NCBI RefSeq assembly: GCF_009846885.1 | Contig: NZ_WUWM01000008.1 | Coordinates: forward strand, 1-64,000 | Length of the DNA stretch: 64,000 nucleotides | Source of the DNA: Paenibacillus puerhi | GTDB lineage: Bacteria; Bacillota; Bacilli; Paenibacillales; NBRC-103111 | Direction of reading: 5' to 3' | Shown here: positions 43,383-52,688 of the stretch, piece after piece | How the letters are laid out: each line of letters begins with the position of its first letter | Position numbering within the stretch: the first letter of the stretch is position 1 | Position numbers and translations under genes: made by a program | Notes under the pieces: generated by a model | Told to the model about the DNA's origin: nothing | Databases searched by the model: none | The model's input: the letters and a program-made list of their open reading frames with translations, nothing else

Positions 43383-44036
43383 TTGCTTCCAAAGGTCAAT
43401 ACTATTTTACATATACAGGTGAACTCCATCGACGAGGAGGAAGCCAGACAGGAGTACAAGTCGCGTATCGCCGACATTACGGATGACCATATCAGCATGG
43501 AGGTTCCGATCCATGAGACGTCAGGGCGTCTCAAGCGGCTGTATCCGGGGGATGAGTTATCCATCTACTTCCTTACGGACGGCGGGGTCAAAAATTATTT
43601 TAGCTCCTCCGTGTTCGGTTTTAATGATGATGTGATCCGCCTCGTTCAGATTAAGAAGCCGAATCCCGAATCGATCACCAAAGTCCAGCGCCGCAGCTTC
43701 CTCCGGGTGCCCGCCGAATTAGAGCTAGCTGTCCGCCTCAGCGATAATTATCAATTTGTCGCGATGACCGATGACGTGGGAGGCGGGGGGATATCGTTTC
43801 TCTGCGAAGGCTCCATACCGGTCGGAGAGGGACAAGCGGTTGGCTGCTGGCTGCTGCTGCCGTTCAAGAGCGGAGTAATCGAGCATGTACCGTTCAAGAG
43901 CGAAATCGTACGTGTCAAGAAGCTGGAGACCGGCCGTCAGCAGGTCATGCTCCGTTTCACGGAGATCGGCGAAGGAGACCGGCAGAAGGTGATCCGGTAT
44001 TGCTTCGAGAGACAATTCGACTTCCGTAAAAAATAA
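43383..44036 (+). CDS. ypfA: PilZ-domain cyclic-di-GMP receptor (YpfA/MotI)
   Basis: A 217-residue protein, the same length as B. subtilis MotI (YpfA), which slows the flagellar motor when bound to cyclic-di-GMP. The N-terminal YcgR-like domain precedes the PilZ domain with QRRSFLRVP (RxxxR, about 99-107). The second motif is DDVGGGGISF, where the usual D/NxSxxG has Gly in place of Ser. TTG 43383 follows AGGGGG with 9-nt spacing. Confidence 0.87.
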   Translation: MLPKVNTILHIQVNSIDEEEARQEYKSRIADITDDHISMEVPIHETSGRLKRLYPGDELSIYFLTDGGVKNYFSSSVFGFNDDVIRLVQIKKPNPESITKVQRRSFLRVPAELELAVRLSDNYQFVAMTDDVGGGGISFLCEGSIPVGEGQAVGCWLLLPFKSGVIEHVPFKSEIVRVKKLETGRQQVMLRFTEIGEGDRQKVIRYCFERQFDFRKK

Positions 44037-44109
44037 GTCCGGTGGAATAATTTCCCTCCCCTCTTGGGCACACTACGCGCAGCCTGAGAGCCGGAGGGGG
44101 AGCCATAGC

Positions 44110-44328
44110 ATGATACGAAAGAACCAGGAAGAGAACGATACCGGGTACGAGGAGCTCTTTATCCGATTTTCCCGCCAAGTCGAGAAAGCAGGGGCTGTTC
44201 TGCTCGTCGTCTTCCTCGCGGGGCTGATTATTTCCCAGGCGCTGCTGCGTATTCCGGAGGTCCGCGAGCGGCTAGTCAAAGTCGAAAGACTCGAAGGACA
44301 GCCTTATCGGCAGGGGGCAAAGCCCTAG
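44110..44328 (+). CDS. ypfB: DUF5359 small membrane protein YpfB
   Basis: A 72-residue protein with one membrane helix (about 29-45, AVLLVVFLAGLIISQAL) and charged ends. It sits between ypfA and cmk exactly like ypfB in B. subtilis. The function is unknown. GGAGGGGGAG precedes ATG 44110. Confidence 0.8.
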   Translation: MIRKNQEENDTGYEELFIRFSRQVEKAGAVLLVVFLAGLIISQALLRIPEVRERLVKVERLEGQPYRQGAKP

Positions 44329-44471
44329 AGCTGGTGAGGGCTGCACCGAAGGTTTGGACGCAGTCTTTTGCATTCTTTGAGATACCTATGGTATAATTTT
44401 CATCGTTCAAGGCCTCGGCCTGTTTTTTTCAGATTGCTCGTCCGTTTTCATTGAGGTAAGGAGGCCGCAAC

Positions 44472-45152
44472 TTGGAGAAGTTTAACATCGCAATCGACGG
44501 TCCGGCAGGCGCTGGCAAGAGTACGATCGCCCGATTGGTGGCGGGGGCTCTCGGGTTCGTGTACGTGGATACGGGAGCTATGTACAGGGCGATTACCTGG
44601 AGGATTCTAGAGGAAGGCCTTCAACCGGATCAAACGGAGGAAATGATCTCTCTGACACAGCAGACCGAAATCCGCCTTGCTCCTGGGCAGAACGGACAAG
44701 CCGTGTATGTCGACGGGCGAGAAGTAACGGGCATGATTCGCTCACCTGAAGTTACGGGTAATGTATCACGTATATCGGCGATCGCCGGCATCCGGGCGGT
44801 ACTGACCCGCAAGCAGAAGGAAATGGCGGCAAGCCTGGGCATCGTCATGGACGGTCGCGATATTGGGAGCCATGTCCTTCCGGATGCGGAAGTGAAGGTA
44901 TTCCTTACGGCGAGCGTCAGTATCCGGGCGGAGCGGCGCTTGAAAGAGATCCGCGATTCCCAGCCGGACGTTACGCTGGAGCAGTTGATGACTGACATTG
45001 CCGAGCGCGATCGCATGGACGAGCAGCGCGAAGCTTCCCCGCTTGTCAGAGCGCCCGACGCCGTCCTGATCGACACGAGCGACATGACGATCGACGATGT
45101 GGTTCGTCGCATTCTGGAGCTGGCGGGCAGCCGAGTCGGTGGAGGGAAATAA
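44472..45152 (+). CDS. cmk: Cytidylate kinase
   Basis: Phosphorylates CMP and dCMP with ATP. The 226-residue product shows the P-loop GPAGAGKST (about 9-17), the DTGAMYRAITW substrate site (about 34-44) and DGRDIGSHVLPDA (about 129-141). TTG 44472 follows AAGGAGG with 9-nt spacing. The gene is followed 3 bp later by plsC. Confidence 0.95.
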   Translation: MEKFNIAIDGPAGAGKSTIARLVAGALGFVYVDTGAMYRAITWRILEEGLQPDQTEEMISLTQQTEIRLAPGQNGQAVYVDGREVTGMIRSPEVTGNVSRISAIAGIRAVLTRKQKEMAASLGIVMDGRDIGSHVLPDAEVKVFLTASVSIRAERRLKEIRDSQPDVTLEQLMTDIAERDRMDEQREASPLVRAPDAVLIDTSDMTIDDVVRRILELAGSRVGGGK

Positions 45153-45155
45153 GTT

Positions 45156-45740
45156 ATGTTGTATCGCTTTTTTCGCGGCATGTTTCGGATGATGTTCGCC
45201 TTGATGTTCCGCGTTCGCGCGGAAGGGCAGGAGCATATTCCCGCCTCGGGTGGTGTGGTGCTCTGTGCCAACCATACGAGCAACTGGGATCCTCCCATGC
45301 TGGGAAGCCCACTGGAACGCAAGGTCCATTATATGGCCAAGGCTGAATTGTTCCAGCTGCCCGTTCTCAAGCAGGTACTGCCCCGGATCGGTGCATTTCC
45401 TGTCAAACGCGGCGGCGTCAGCAAGGAGTCCATCCGCTTATCGCTGCAGCTTCTGAAAAGCGGCGAGATCATCGGTGTTTTTCCCGAGGGTACCCGCAGC
45501 AATGCAGGCGGTATGGGCAAAAAAGGTGCGGCCAGTCTCGCGATCAAATCAGGAGCAACCGTCATACCTGCGGCAATTATCGGCAATTATTCCTTATTCC
45601 GTCCGATGAAAATCGTCTATGGTCCTCCGGTCGATTTGAGCGAGTTTGCGGATGCCGGCTCTGAAGGCCTCGAGCAGGCAACCGATAAGATTATGGGCAC
45701 GATTCGACAGATGCTTCGCGATCACGCATCGAACCTGTGA
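45156..45740 (+). CDS. plsC: 1-acyl-sn-glycerol-3-phosphate acyltransferase
   Basis: Adds the second acyl chain to lysophosphatidic acid at the membrane. The 194-residue product has the HX4D catalytic motif NHTSNWDPP (about 36-44), the glycerol-phosphate motif FPVKRGG and FPEGTRS (about 109-115). It is coupled to cmk, with GGAGGG just before ATG 45156. The phospholipid genes plsY and gpsA occur 5 kb downstream. Confidence 0.92.
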   Translation: MLYRFFRGMFRMMFALMFRVRAEGQEHIPASGGVVLCANHTSNWDPPMLGSPLERKVHYMAKAELFQLPVLKQVLPRIGAFPVKRGGVSKESIRLSLQLLKSGEIIGVFPEGTRSNAGGMGKKGAASLAIKSGATVIPAAIIGNYSLFRPMKIVYGPPVDLSEFADAGSEGLEQATDKIMGTIRQMLRDHASNL

Positions 45741-45832
45741 AATGGTGGCATACTGTAGAAAATGAGGAAACAAGCTTTTTTTATTAAATAAACCATTACC
45801 TGTCGTTTAGGTCGCTAAGGAGGAAATTAATC

Positions 45833-47065
45833 ATGTCTGAAGAAATCAAAGTAGACCAAGAGCTTCAAGAGGAACAAACTGCCGAGGTGTCCCAAGAGGA
45901 ATCGATGGCCAACGTTAACATCCTTAAAAAGGGTGATATCGTGAAGGGCAAGGTCATCAAGGTCGAAGCGGATCAAGCAGTCGTCGATGTAGGCTACAAA
46001 TATGACGGCGTCGTTCCGCTTCGCGAGCTGTCGTCCGTGTCGCTTGACAATGCGGGCGAGAGTGTCGAGATCGGTCAGGAGATCGAATTGAAGGTTCTGC
46101 AAATCAATGATCACAAGGAAACGCTTGTTTTGTCCAAGAAAGCGATCCAAGGTGAAAAGGCTTGGGAAAAGCTTGCCGCCGACATGGAGAACAAAACGAT
46201 TCTGGAGGCTAAAGTGGCCGAGGTCGTTAAGGGCGGACTTGTCGTCGATGTAGGCTTGCGCGGTTTTGTGCCGGCTTCGATGGTCGAGCGCAACTTCGTA
46301 GAAGATTTCAGCGATTACAAAGGCCGTACGCTTCGTCTTCGCGTCAAGGAAATGGATAAAGAGAAAAATAAAGTCATCCTTTCCCAAAAGGATGTTCTGG
46401 ACGAAGAGTTCGAAGCCAAGAAGCAGGAAGTTCTGGGCCAATTGAGCGTCGGTCAAGAATTGACCGGTACGGTTCAACGGTTGACGCAATTCGGCGCGTT
46501 CGTCGATATCGGCGGCGTAGACGGTCTTGTTCATATTTCCGAGATGGCTTGGCATCATGTTGAGACTCCTTCCGAAGTAGTCAAGGAAGGCGATCAAGTC
46601 AAGGTTCAAGTGTTGAAGGTTGATCCGGCTAACGAGCGTATCTCCCTCAGCATCAAGGCAACGCAACCAGGACCCTGGCAGCAAGTGGCCGAGAATATCA
46701 ATATCGGCGATATCGTAACCGGTACGGTAAAGCGTCTTGTTCAATTCGGAGCTTTCATCGAAGTGGCTCCTGGCGTAGAAGGTCTTGTGCATATTTCCCA
46801 AATCTCGCACCGTCACATCGGCACTCCGCATGAAGTGCTGAAGGAAGGTCAAGAGGTTCAAGTAAAGGTGCTGGATGTGAATCCAAGCGAAAAACGCGTC
46901 TCCTTGAGCATCAAGGAAACCGAAGAAGCTCCTGCCCGCGAGCCGAAGCAAGAGCGTGAGCGTGCGCCTAGACGGGAAAGAGAATCCGTATCCCATGAAG
47001 AGATGCAAGGCCTGAACCTGACGCTCGGAGAGCGCTTTGGCGACAAGCTGAGCAAGTTTAAATAA
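45833..47065 (+). CDS. ypfD: S1 RNA-binding domain protein, ribosomal S1 homologue YpfD
   Basis: A 410-residue RNA-binding protein with four S1 OB-fold repeats. Repeats begin near residues 23 (KGDIVKGKVIKV), 108, 195 (VGQELTGTVQRL) and 280 (IGDIVTGTVKRL). Repeats three and four have near-identical GLVHISxM/Q motifs. The charged tail is rich in Arg/Glu. Low-GC Gram-positive homologues are shorter than the six-repeat enterobacterial S1. The preceding acidic residues and AAGGAGG fit ATG 45833. Confidence 0.92.
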   Translation: MSEEIKVDQELQEEQTAEVSQEESMANVNILKKGDIVKGKVIKVEADQAVVDVGYKYDGVVPLRELSSVSLDNAGESVEIGQEIELKVLQINDHKETLVLSKKAIQGEKAWEKLAADMENKTILEAKVAEVVKGGLVVDVGLRGFVPASMVERNFVEDFSDYKGRTLRLRVKEMDKEKNKVILSQKDVLDEEFEAKKQEVLGQLSVGQELTGTVQRLTQFGAFVDIGGVDGLVHISEMAWHHVETPSEVVKEGDQVKVQVLKVDPANERISLSIKATQPGPWQQVAENINIGDIVTGTVKRLVQFGAFIEVAPGVEGLVHISQISHRHIGTPHEVLKEGQEVQVKVLDVNPSEKRVSLSIKETEEAPAREPKQERERAPRRERESVSHEEMQGLNLTLGERFGDKLSKFK

Positions 47066-47093
47066 GCATTGTCTATGAAATGAGGGAACCAGG

Positions 47094-48185
47094 GTGCGCA
47101 TTCCACGGAAGATGGAGCATGTCCATCATGCTCTACAGCTTGGTCAAAGCGGGCTTCACGGCTTGGACGATGTCAAGCTCATTCCCAATTGCCTCCCCGG
47201 CACTTCGACGGAACATATCGCAATATCTACCCAGATCGGCGAACTCTCCTTGAGTTCGCCGATTATTATTAATGCGATGACGGGCGGAGCAAGGGAGACG
47301 GAAGAAATTAACCGGGAGCTGGCCGTAGCGGCCCGGGAAACGGGACTCGCGATGGCCGTAGGCTCCCAAATGTCGGCTATTAAAAACCCCGAGGTAGCCT
47401 CAAGCTACCGGGTCGTTCGGGAAATAAACCCCGATGGCTTCATCTTCGGCAATCTGGGCAGCGAAGCTACTACGGAGCAGGCAGAGTGTGCGGTCGAGAT
47501 GATCGGGGCCGATGCTCTGCAAATTCATCTGAATGTGATGCAGGAGCTGATCATGCCGGAAGGAGACCGGGACTTTACTGGCATGCTAGGCCGCATACGG
47601 CGCATCGTAGAGACGGTCGGAGTGCCCGTCATTGTGAAGGAAGTCGGCTTCGGGATGGCACGTGAGAGCGCAGAAGCGCTGCGGGAAGCAGGCGTCCGGA
47701 TTATTGACGTCGGAGGCGCTGGCGGGACGAATTTTGCCGCTATCGAGAATGCACGCCGCGTAACGCCGCTCGATTGGCTGAATGACTGGGGGGCTAACAC
47801 CGCCATTTCTCTTCTTGAAGTGCTGCAGGCCGCGCAAGGGGCAGACGGCTTCGGTGCCGATAAAAAGGTTGCTGTCATCGCGACGGGAGGCATCGATCGA
47901 GCGCTGGATATTGCCAAATCGCTTGTATTAGGCGCTTCGGCTGTAGGCATGGCCGGTGCTATGCTGCGGGTTCAGCGGCAGGAAGGGACGCCCGCTCTGA
48001 TAGCCTATATTCGGGCCTTGCATCAAGATCTCCGCTTGGTCATGACAGCGCTTGGAGCTGAGGATCTCGAGTCCTTGCGCCGTGTCCCTGTTGTGATTCG
48101 CGGAGAAACCGCCGAATGGTGTATCGCTCGCGGAATTGACCTTCAGCGATTGGCGAACCGGGACGGCTACATCTATTCTTCATAA
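47094..48185 (+). CDS. fni: Type II isopentenyl-diphosphate isomerase
   Basis: FMN- and NADPH-dependent isomerase interconverting isopentenyl and dimethylallyl diphosphate, the feedstock for heptaprenyl chains made by HepS/HepT. The 363-residue TIM barrel shows NAMTGGA, MAVGSQM, the QIHLNVMQE motif and VGGAGGTNFA. GTG 47094 follows GAGGG. It lies between ypfD and yphA as in B. subtilis (ypgA). Confidence 0.94.
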   Translation: MRIPRKMEHVHHALQLGQSGLHGLDDVKLIPNCLPGTSTEHIAISTQIGELSLSSPIIINAMTGGARETEEINRELAVAARETGLAMAVGSQMSAIKNPEVASSYRVVREINPDGFIFGNLGSEATTEQAECAVEMIGADALQIHLNVMQELIMPEGDRDFTGMLGRIRRIVETVGVPVIVKEVGFGMARESAEALREAGVRIIDVGGAGGTNFAAIENARRVTPLDWLNDWGANTAISLLEVLQAAQGADGFGADKKVAVIATGGIDRALDIAKSLVLGASAVGMAGAMLRVQRQEGTPALIAYIRALHQDLRLVMTALGAEDLESLRRVPVVIRGETAEWCIARGIDLQRLANRDGYIYSS

Positions 48186-48249
48186 AAAGACAAACGGAAA
48201 GCCATACTAAGGAAAAAGAGAGGACAAGCTTTTTCCGAGGTGAACGCGA

Positions 48250-48879
48250 ATGATGAATGCAGGTTATATTTCCTTATTGCTAGCAGTCATTGCTCTGATT
48301 CTATTCGCCAGCGGCTGGAAGGACGTCCTGTTAAGAGGTATCACTCCTACGAGTCTACTTCTTTTTTTTGCATCCTGGGCCGTTCTGCTCCGTGTTGAAG
48401 TAGGTTGGGGCGGACTGCGTATCTCCGGCTCGGCCTTCGTTTTTTTGCTTTTGTTTGTCTATGTGCTGTCTAGGGCAAGAGGAGTACTGCTGAGGCTTCA
48501 TCTGGCGTCGGTTTCGCTGCTGCTGGGAGCTCTGTATTTTTTTATGACGGAAATGCTCCACCTGATGCCTTCGTTGATCGTCTGGAATGTCCCCCTCACG
48601 ATCTCGCTTCTGATCGGATTGCTGGGTGCGATGCTGCTCCGTTCACCGGCACTCCAACTGGCTGCAGTAGCGGGAGGCTTGCTGATCGGGGAAGGCCTTG
48701 CTCTGTACACGCATCGGAGTGAAGGGCCTGCCATGCTGGGAACGGCAGCCTTGGTCGACTTGTGGTGGCTTAGCGCCTTCATTGTCAGAGGGGGAGCGTT
48801 AATGCTGGAGACGGTAGTTGGCGGCCTTCGCCGGGCATTGCGCGTCCTTAACGAGACGCTGCGCAAGGAAAGCGATTGA
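48250..48879 (+). CDS. yphA: YphA-like integral membrane protein
   Basis: A 209-residue protein with about six hydrophobic helices, matching the length and position of B. subtilis YphA upstream of der. The function is unknown. GAGGTG precedes the start; ATG 48253 is an equally possible start. Confidence 0.75.
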   Translation: MMNAGYISLLLAVIALILFASGWKDVLLRGITPTSLLLFFASWAVLLRVEVGWGGLRISGSAFVFLLLFVYVLSRARGVLLRLHLASVSLLLGALYFFMTEMLHLMPSLIVWNVPLTISLLIGLLGAMLLRSPALQLAAVAGGLLIGEGLALYTHRSEGPAMLGTAALVDLWWLSAFIVRGGALMLETVVGGLRRALRVLNETLRKESD

Positions 48880-48890
48880 GTCGGCGTTGG

Positions 48891-48919
48891 TTTACTTGCG
48901 TGCATTCGTTTGATATAAT
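48891..48919 (+). promoter_or_regulatory. Sigma-A promoter of der
   Basis: TTTACT (48891-48896) and TATAAT (48914-48919) are 17 nt apart. TGA before the -10 gives an extended element. Confidence 0.7.
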
Positions 48920-48983
48920 ATGTTGTTGACATTGCACCAAGATTTGGATCGATTGATGCGTTTTCGCGAAGGGAATGAAGTTC

Positions 48984-50306
48984 ATGGCAAGGCCAATAGT
49001 GGCGATTGTCGGCCGACCGAACGTGGGGAAGTCGACGATATTCAACCGGATTATCGGCGACAAGCTGGCTATCGTAGAAGATAAACCGGGAGTTACCCGG
49101 GACCGTTTGTACGGCCGGGGGGAGTGGCTGGACCGCGAGTTCAGCATCATCGATACCGGGGGTATCGAGATTGAGGGCGAAGACCAGATCATGCGTTCCG
49201 TCCGCATGCAGGCTGAACTCGCTATCGAAGAAGCGGATGTTATCGTCTTTATGGTAGATGCGAAGGCGGGTGTCACTCCGTCGGACAGCGAAGTGGCGGA
49301 GATGCTCTTCCGGGCTAAAAAGCCTGTTATCATCGCTGCCAACAAAGTTGATAACTTGAGCAGGGTAGACGATATTTACGAGTTTTACAGCCTGGGCTTC
49401 GGCGAGGTTGTGGGGATTTCGGGCTCGCATGGCACCGGGATCGGCGATTTGCTGGAGGCGGTGACCGCTCACTTCCCGGAAACGACGGAAGATGAGTATG
49501 GGGAAGATGTCATTAAGGTCGCGCTGATCGGAAGGCCGAATGTCGGTAAGTCGTCCCTGGTCAATGCGCTGCTCGGCGAGGAGCGCGTCATCGTGAGCGA
49601 TGTGGCAGGCACAACCCGCGATGCGATCGATACGCCTTTCGAGAAGGACGGGCAGAAGTATGTCATTATCGATACGGCAGGCATGCGCAAGCGGGGCAAG
49701 GTATATGAGAACACCGAGAAGTACAGCGTGATGCGCGCGATGAAGGCTATCGAGCGGGCGGATGTCGTCCTGGTTGTCTTCAACGGCGAAGAGGGCATTA
49801 TCGAACAGGATAAGCATATTGCCGGATACGCCCATGAAGCGGGCAAGGCGGCTATTTTTGTCGTGAACAAATGGGATATCGTAGAAAAAGACGATAAGAC
49901 GATGCACCAGTTCACTCAAAAAATCCGCGATCATTTTCTGTTCATGACCTACGCGCCGGTCACATACCTATCGGCCAAAACCAAAGTCAAGCTGCACAAG
50001 CTGCTGCCGATGGTGAACCATGTAGCGGAGCAGCATGCACTGCGCGTACCGACTCATGTGCTTAACGAGATTATTTCCGATGCGGTCGCCATCAACCCGC
50101 CACCGACCGATAAAGGCAGACGTATGCGCATCAATTACGCGACTCAGGTATCGGTTAAGCCGCCCACGATAGTATTGTTCGTGAATGACCCGGAGCTGAT
50201 GCATTTCTCCTATGAGCGGTACTTGGAGAACAAGATCAGATCTGCGTTCAGCTTTGAAGGCACGCCGTTACGCATCTTTACCCGACGTAAATCAGAGGAC
50301 GATTGA
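48984..50306 (+). CDS. der: Ribosome biogenesis GTPase Der
   Basis: Double-GTPase of 440 residues needed for 50S assembly. Both G domains are intact: GRPNVGKST with DTGG and NKVD in the first, and GRPNVGKSS with DTAG and NKWD in the second. A C-terminal KH-like domain follows. ATG 48984 is chosen over 48975 because AAGGGA ends directly against the latter. Confidence 0.96.
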   Translation: MARPIVAIVGRPNVGKSTIFNRIIGDKLAIVEDKPGVTRDRLYGRGEWLDREFSIIDTGGIEIEGEDQIMRSVRMQAELAIEEADVIVFMVDAKAGVTPSDSEVAEMLFRAKKPVIIAANKVDNLSRVDDIYEFYSLGFGEVVGISGSHGTGIGDLLEAVTAHFPETTEDEYGEDVIKVALIGRPNVGKSSLVNALLGEERVIVSDVAGTTRDAIDTPFEKDGQKYVIIDTAGMRKRGKVYENTEKYSVMRAMKAIERADVVLVVFNGEEGIIEQDKHIAGYAHEAGKAAIFVVNKWDIVEKDDKTMHQFTQKIRDHFLFMTYAPVTYLSAKTKVKLHKLLPMVNHVAEQHALRVPTHVLNEIISDAVAINPPPTDKGRRMRINYATQVSVKPPTIVLFVNDPELMHFSYERYLENKIRSAFSFEGTPLRIFTRRKSEDD

Positions 50307-50320
50307 CAGGAGTGGCGCTT

Positions 50321-50920
50321 GTGTGGGCTTGGAGTTCACTAATTATCGGTTATTTGCTTGGTTCGATCAGTTTCAGTTTTTTGGCCGGGAAGCTCCTGAA
50401 GGGCATCGACATCCGGCAGCATGGCAGCGGGAACGCCGGCGCGACCAACACGCTGAGGGTGCTCGGCAAGGGTCCGGGAATCGCGGTGCTGCTGCTTGAT
50501 GTCCTGAAGGGCGTTGCGGCTGTCTGGCTCGGATATTTGCTTAGCGGAGGAGAGACGCTCTTTCTGGTATTATCCGGCATCAGCGTCATCGTCGGTCACA
50601 ACTGGCCGGTATTCTTCGGCTTTCGCGGCGGCAAGGGGATCGCGACAACGATCGGCGTCATGGTCTCCGTTGCGTTTCTTCCCGCGCTGCTGGCGGGGAT
50701 CGCCGCGATTCTTTCGATCGTATGGACACGTTATGTTTCCCTGGGTTCTCTTCTGTTTACCGCACTCTTGCCTTTATTTATTTGGCTGATGGGGCGCCCA
50801 GTGGAAATATTGTGGCTGAGCTTGCTTCTGTTCGCCTTCGCCTTGTTCCGCCACCGCAGCAACATCGTGAAGCTGTTTAAAGGACAGGAGAACAAGCTTG
50901 GCAGTAAACGGCAAGCCTGA
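50321..50920 (+). CDS. plsY: Acyl-phosphate glycerol-3-phosphate acyltransferase PlsY
   Basis: Membrane enzyme making lysophosphatidic acid from acyl-phosphate. The 199-residue product has five predicted helices and the family motifs GSISFSFLAGKL, GSGNAGATNTLRVLG (about 35-49) and GHNWPVFFGFRGGKGIATT. GTG 50321 follows AGGAG (50309-50313) by 7 nt and gives the usual length. Its 3' end overlaps the region leading to gpsA, the supplier of its glycerol-3-phosphate. Confidence 0.93.
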   Translation: MWAWSSLIIGYLLGSISFSFLAGKLLKGIDIRQHGSGNAGATNTLRVLGKGPGIAVLLLDVLKGVAAVWLGYLLSGGETLFLVLSGISVIVGHNWPVFFGFRGGKGIATTIGVMVSVAFLPALLAGIAAILSIVWTRYVSLGSLLFTALLPLFIWLMGRPVEILWLSLLLFAFALFRHRSNIVKLFKGQENKLGSKRQA

Positions 50921-50951
50921 ACTCAATATACCCGAAAGGGGGATCTCGCCT

Positions 50952-52001
50952 ATGGCACAAGCTTCGAAAACAGCCGTACTGGTAGCTGGAAGCTGGGGGA
51001 CGGCGATCGCCTCGGTATTGGCCGAGAATGGTCGGGAGGTCGCCCTGTGGACCAGAAACGCGGAGCAGGTACGTGAAATTAACGAGAGTCACCGAAACGG
51101 GCGTTTCTTGAACGATGCGGTGCTAGCCGATTCTATCCGGGCTACGTCGGATATGAAGGAAGCGGTAGAGGGCGCGGAAGCCGTCATCGTCGTTGCGCCT
51201 TCGGCGGCTATGCGGGCGATAGCGGGACAATTAAGACCGTATCTGGATAAAGAAACGCTTCTTATCCATGCGACCAAAGGCTTCGAATCAGGCACGCTCA
51301 AGCGGATGAGCGAGGTGTTAGCTGATGAGCTGCCGGAGCTTGACGCTAGCCGACTCGTCGTTCTGTCGGGCCCGAGTCACGCGGAGGAGGTAATCCGGCA
51401 GTGTCCGACTACGGTCGTCGTTGCCTCTCTGGATAAGGATGCGGCCGAGCAGGCCCAGGACCTGCTGATTAACAACAGCTTCCGCGTCTATACAAATCCC
51501 GATGTCATCGGTGTGGAAGTCGGCGGAGCCCTGAAGAATATCATCGCACTTGGCGCCGGTCTATCGGATGGACTCGGCTTCGGAGACAACGCGAAGGCGG
51601 CGCTTCTAACACGCGGCCTGGCCGAAATCGCTCGTCTCGGCACGGCCATGGGAGCGAACCCGCTGACCTTTGCCGGGCTGGCGGGCATCGGCGATCTGGT
51701 CGTTACTTGTACGAGCCAGCACAGCCGCAACTGGCGGGCCGGTTCCATGCTGGCGCAAGGGCTTGCCCTGGATGAGGTGCTGGCGCGGATGGGCATGGTC
51801 GTAGAGGGCGTGAAGACGACACAGGCGGCGCACAAGCTTGCCGAGCGGTACGGCATCGTCATGCCGATTACGGCGGAGCTGCATCAGGTGCTGTTCGACG
51901 GCAAGACCCCGCGCGAGGCTGTTGAGGACTTGATGGGCCGCGGACGCACGCATGAAATCGAGGAAATCGCCGATTCTTCACAAACAGGTTGGTTTCGTTA
52001 G
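50952..52001 (+). CDS. gpsA: Glycerol-3-phosphate dehydrogenase [NAD(P)+]
   Basis: Makes sn-glycerol-3-phosphate for lipid synthesis. The 349-residue product has the N-terminal Rossmann motif reading VAGSWGTA, in which the first Gly of GxGxxG is Val. Other blocks are present: HATKGFE, SGPSHAEEV, and the substrate-binding EVGGALKNIIALGAG with catalytic Lys. ATG 50952 follows AAAGGGGG with about 9-nt spacing. Confidence 0.94.
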   Translation: MAQASKTAVLVAGSWGTAIASVLAENGREVALWTRNAEQVREINESHRNGRFLNDAVLADSIRATSDMKEAVEGAEAVIVVAPSAAMRAIAGQLRPYLDKETLLIHATKGFESGTLKRMSEVLADELPELDASRLVVLSGPSHAEEVIRQCPTTVVVASLDKDAAEQAQDLLINNSFRVYTNPDVIGVEVGGALKNIIALGAGLSDGLGFGDNAKAALLTRGLAEIARLGTAMGANPLTFAGLAGIGDLVVTCTSQHSRNWRAGSMLAQGLALDEVLARMGMVVEGVKTTQAAHKLAERYGIVMPITAELHQVLFDGKTPREAVEDLMGRGRTHEIEEIADSSQTGWFR

Positions 52002-52042
52002 GGCGCTCGCCTATACGGCTAAACGCCAACATACATATAATA

Positions 52043-52097
52043 CCTCAGACTGCTTACTTAGTCGGACAGACGGCTGAGTGGCGTATCCAGTCTGAGG
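52043..52097 (+). promoter_or_regulatory. Inverted repeat overlapping the spoVIF ribosome site
   Basis: CCTCAGACTG (52043-52052) is perfectly complementary to CAGTCTGAGG (52088-52097), whose end is part of the ribosome site GAGGAGG. A TATAAT/CATATAAT box (52034-52041) lies directly before it. If transcription begins upstream of 52043, the fold would hide the ribosome site. Confidence 0.4.
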
Positions 52098-52107
52098 AGG
52101 TAGTGAC

Positions 52108-52386
52108 GTGTCCAACAAAAATATGTCCAAAGACGTATTGAGCGTCGTAAAAAAGAAAACCGGGAAAAGCGTTTCCGAGAAGGACATTCATAAGCTGGCT
52201 AGCGGCGTAAAGCCTTCCACGATGCAAAGCGACGCACAGCTTAGACAACTGATCAAGCAAGTGGCGGGGCTGGTCAATGCTCCCGTGTCGGAGCAGACGA
52301 TGAATGAGCTCATATCCGCGATTAAGAGCAGCAAGATGAACACGGCCAACATGGAGCAGCTGATGAAGATGATCATGAAAAAGTAA
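52108..52386 (+). CDS. spoVIF: Stage VI sporulation protein F
   Basis: A 92-residue sporulation protein related to SpoVIF (YjcC), needed for spore coat assembly in B. subtilis. It is helical and Lys/Ser/Met-rich, with KDVLSVVKKKTGKSVSEKDI and a repeated-looking second half. GTG 52108 follows GAGGAGG. The family call rests on length and pattern only. Confidence 0.78.
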   Translation: MSNKNMSKDVLSVVKKKTGKSVSEKDIHKLASGVKPSTMQSDAQLRQLIKQVAGLVNAPVSEQTMNELISAIKSSKMNTANMEQLMKMIMKK

Positions 52387-52396
52387 CACTTCGACG

Positions 52397-52432
52397 GCAC
52401 AAGCGTGCGGATGCGGCGCTTGTGCTTTTTTT
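52397..52432 (+). terminator. Rho-independent terminator after spoVIF
   Basis: GCACAAGCG (52397-52405) pairs with CGCTTGTGC (52417-52425), followed by TTTTTTT. Confidence 0.9.
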
Positions 52433-52490
52433 ATGTTATGATGGAATCTGAAGTTTTTGGATGAAGGTATAGTGGAGGTTGAGGGAAAGT

Positions 52491-52670
52491 ATGTCGTCTT
52501 TGGATAAGATGTGGGCATCCTTTGTGGCGATCGGGCTGATGATTGTGGCATCGCTGCTGATCACGTATGCGCGAACGCGTACGAAGGGAGTTACCCGGAT
52601 CATATTGTCGATTCTGGCGTTTATTTTATTTATTCCTATTCTCATTTATATGATGGCATCCATGCTGTAG
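52491..52670 (+). CDS. yphE: DUF2768 small membrane protein (YphE-like)
   Basis: A 59-residue protein with two membrane helices (about 8-24 and 37-56), matching DUF2768. Its position after gpsA and before spoIVA corresponds to yphE of B. subtilis. The function is unknown. GAGGG precedes ATG 52491. Confidence 0.8.
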   Translation: MSSLDKMWASFVAIGLMIVASLLITYARTRTKGVTRIILSILAFILFIPILIYMMASML

Positions 52671-52688
52671 GAAGGAAGGCGCGCATTT

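Noticed and set aside
45827-47101. 424-codon minus-strand frame opposite ypfD
   Set aside because: Shadow produced by the repeated S1 domains; no ribosome site.
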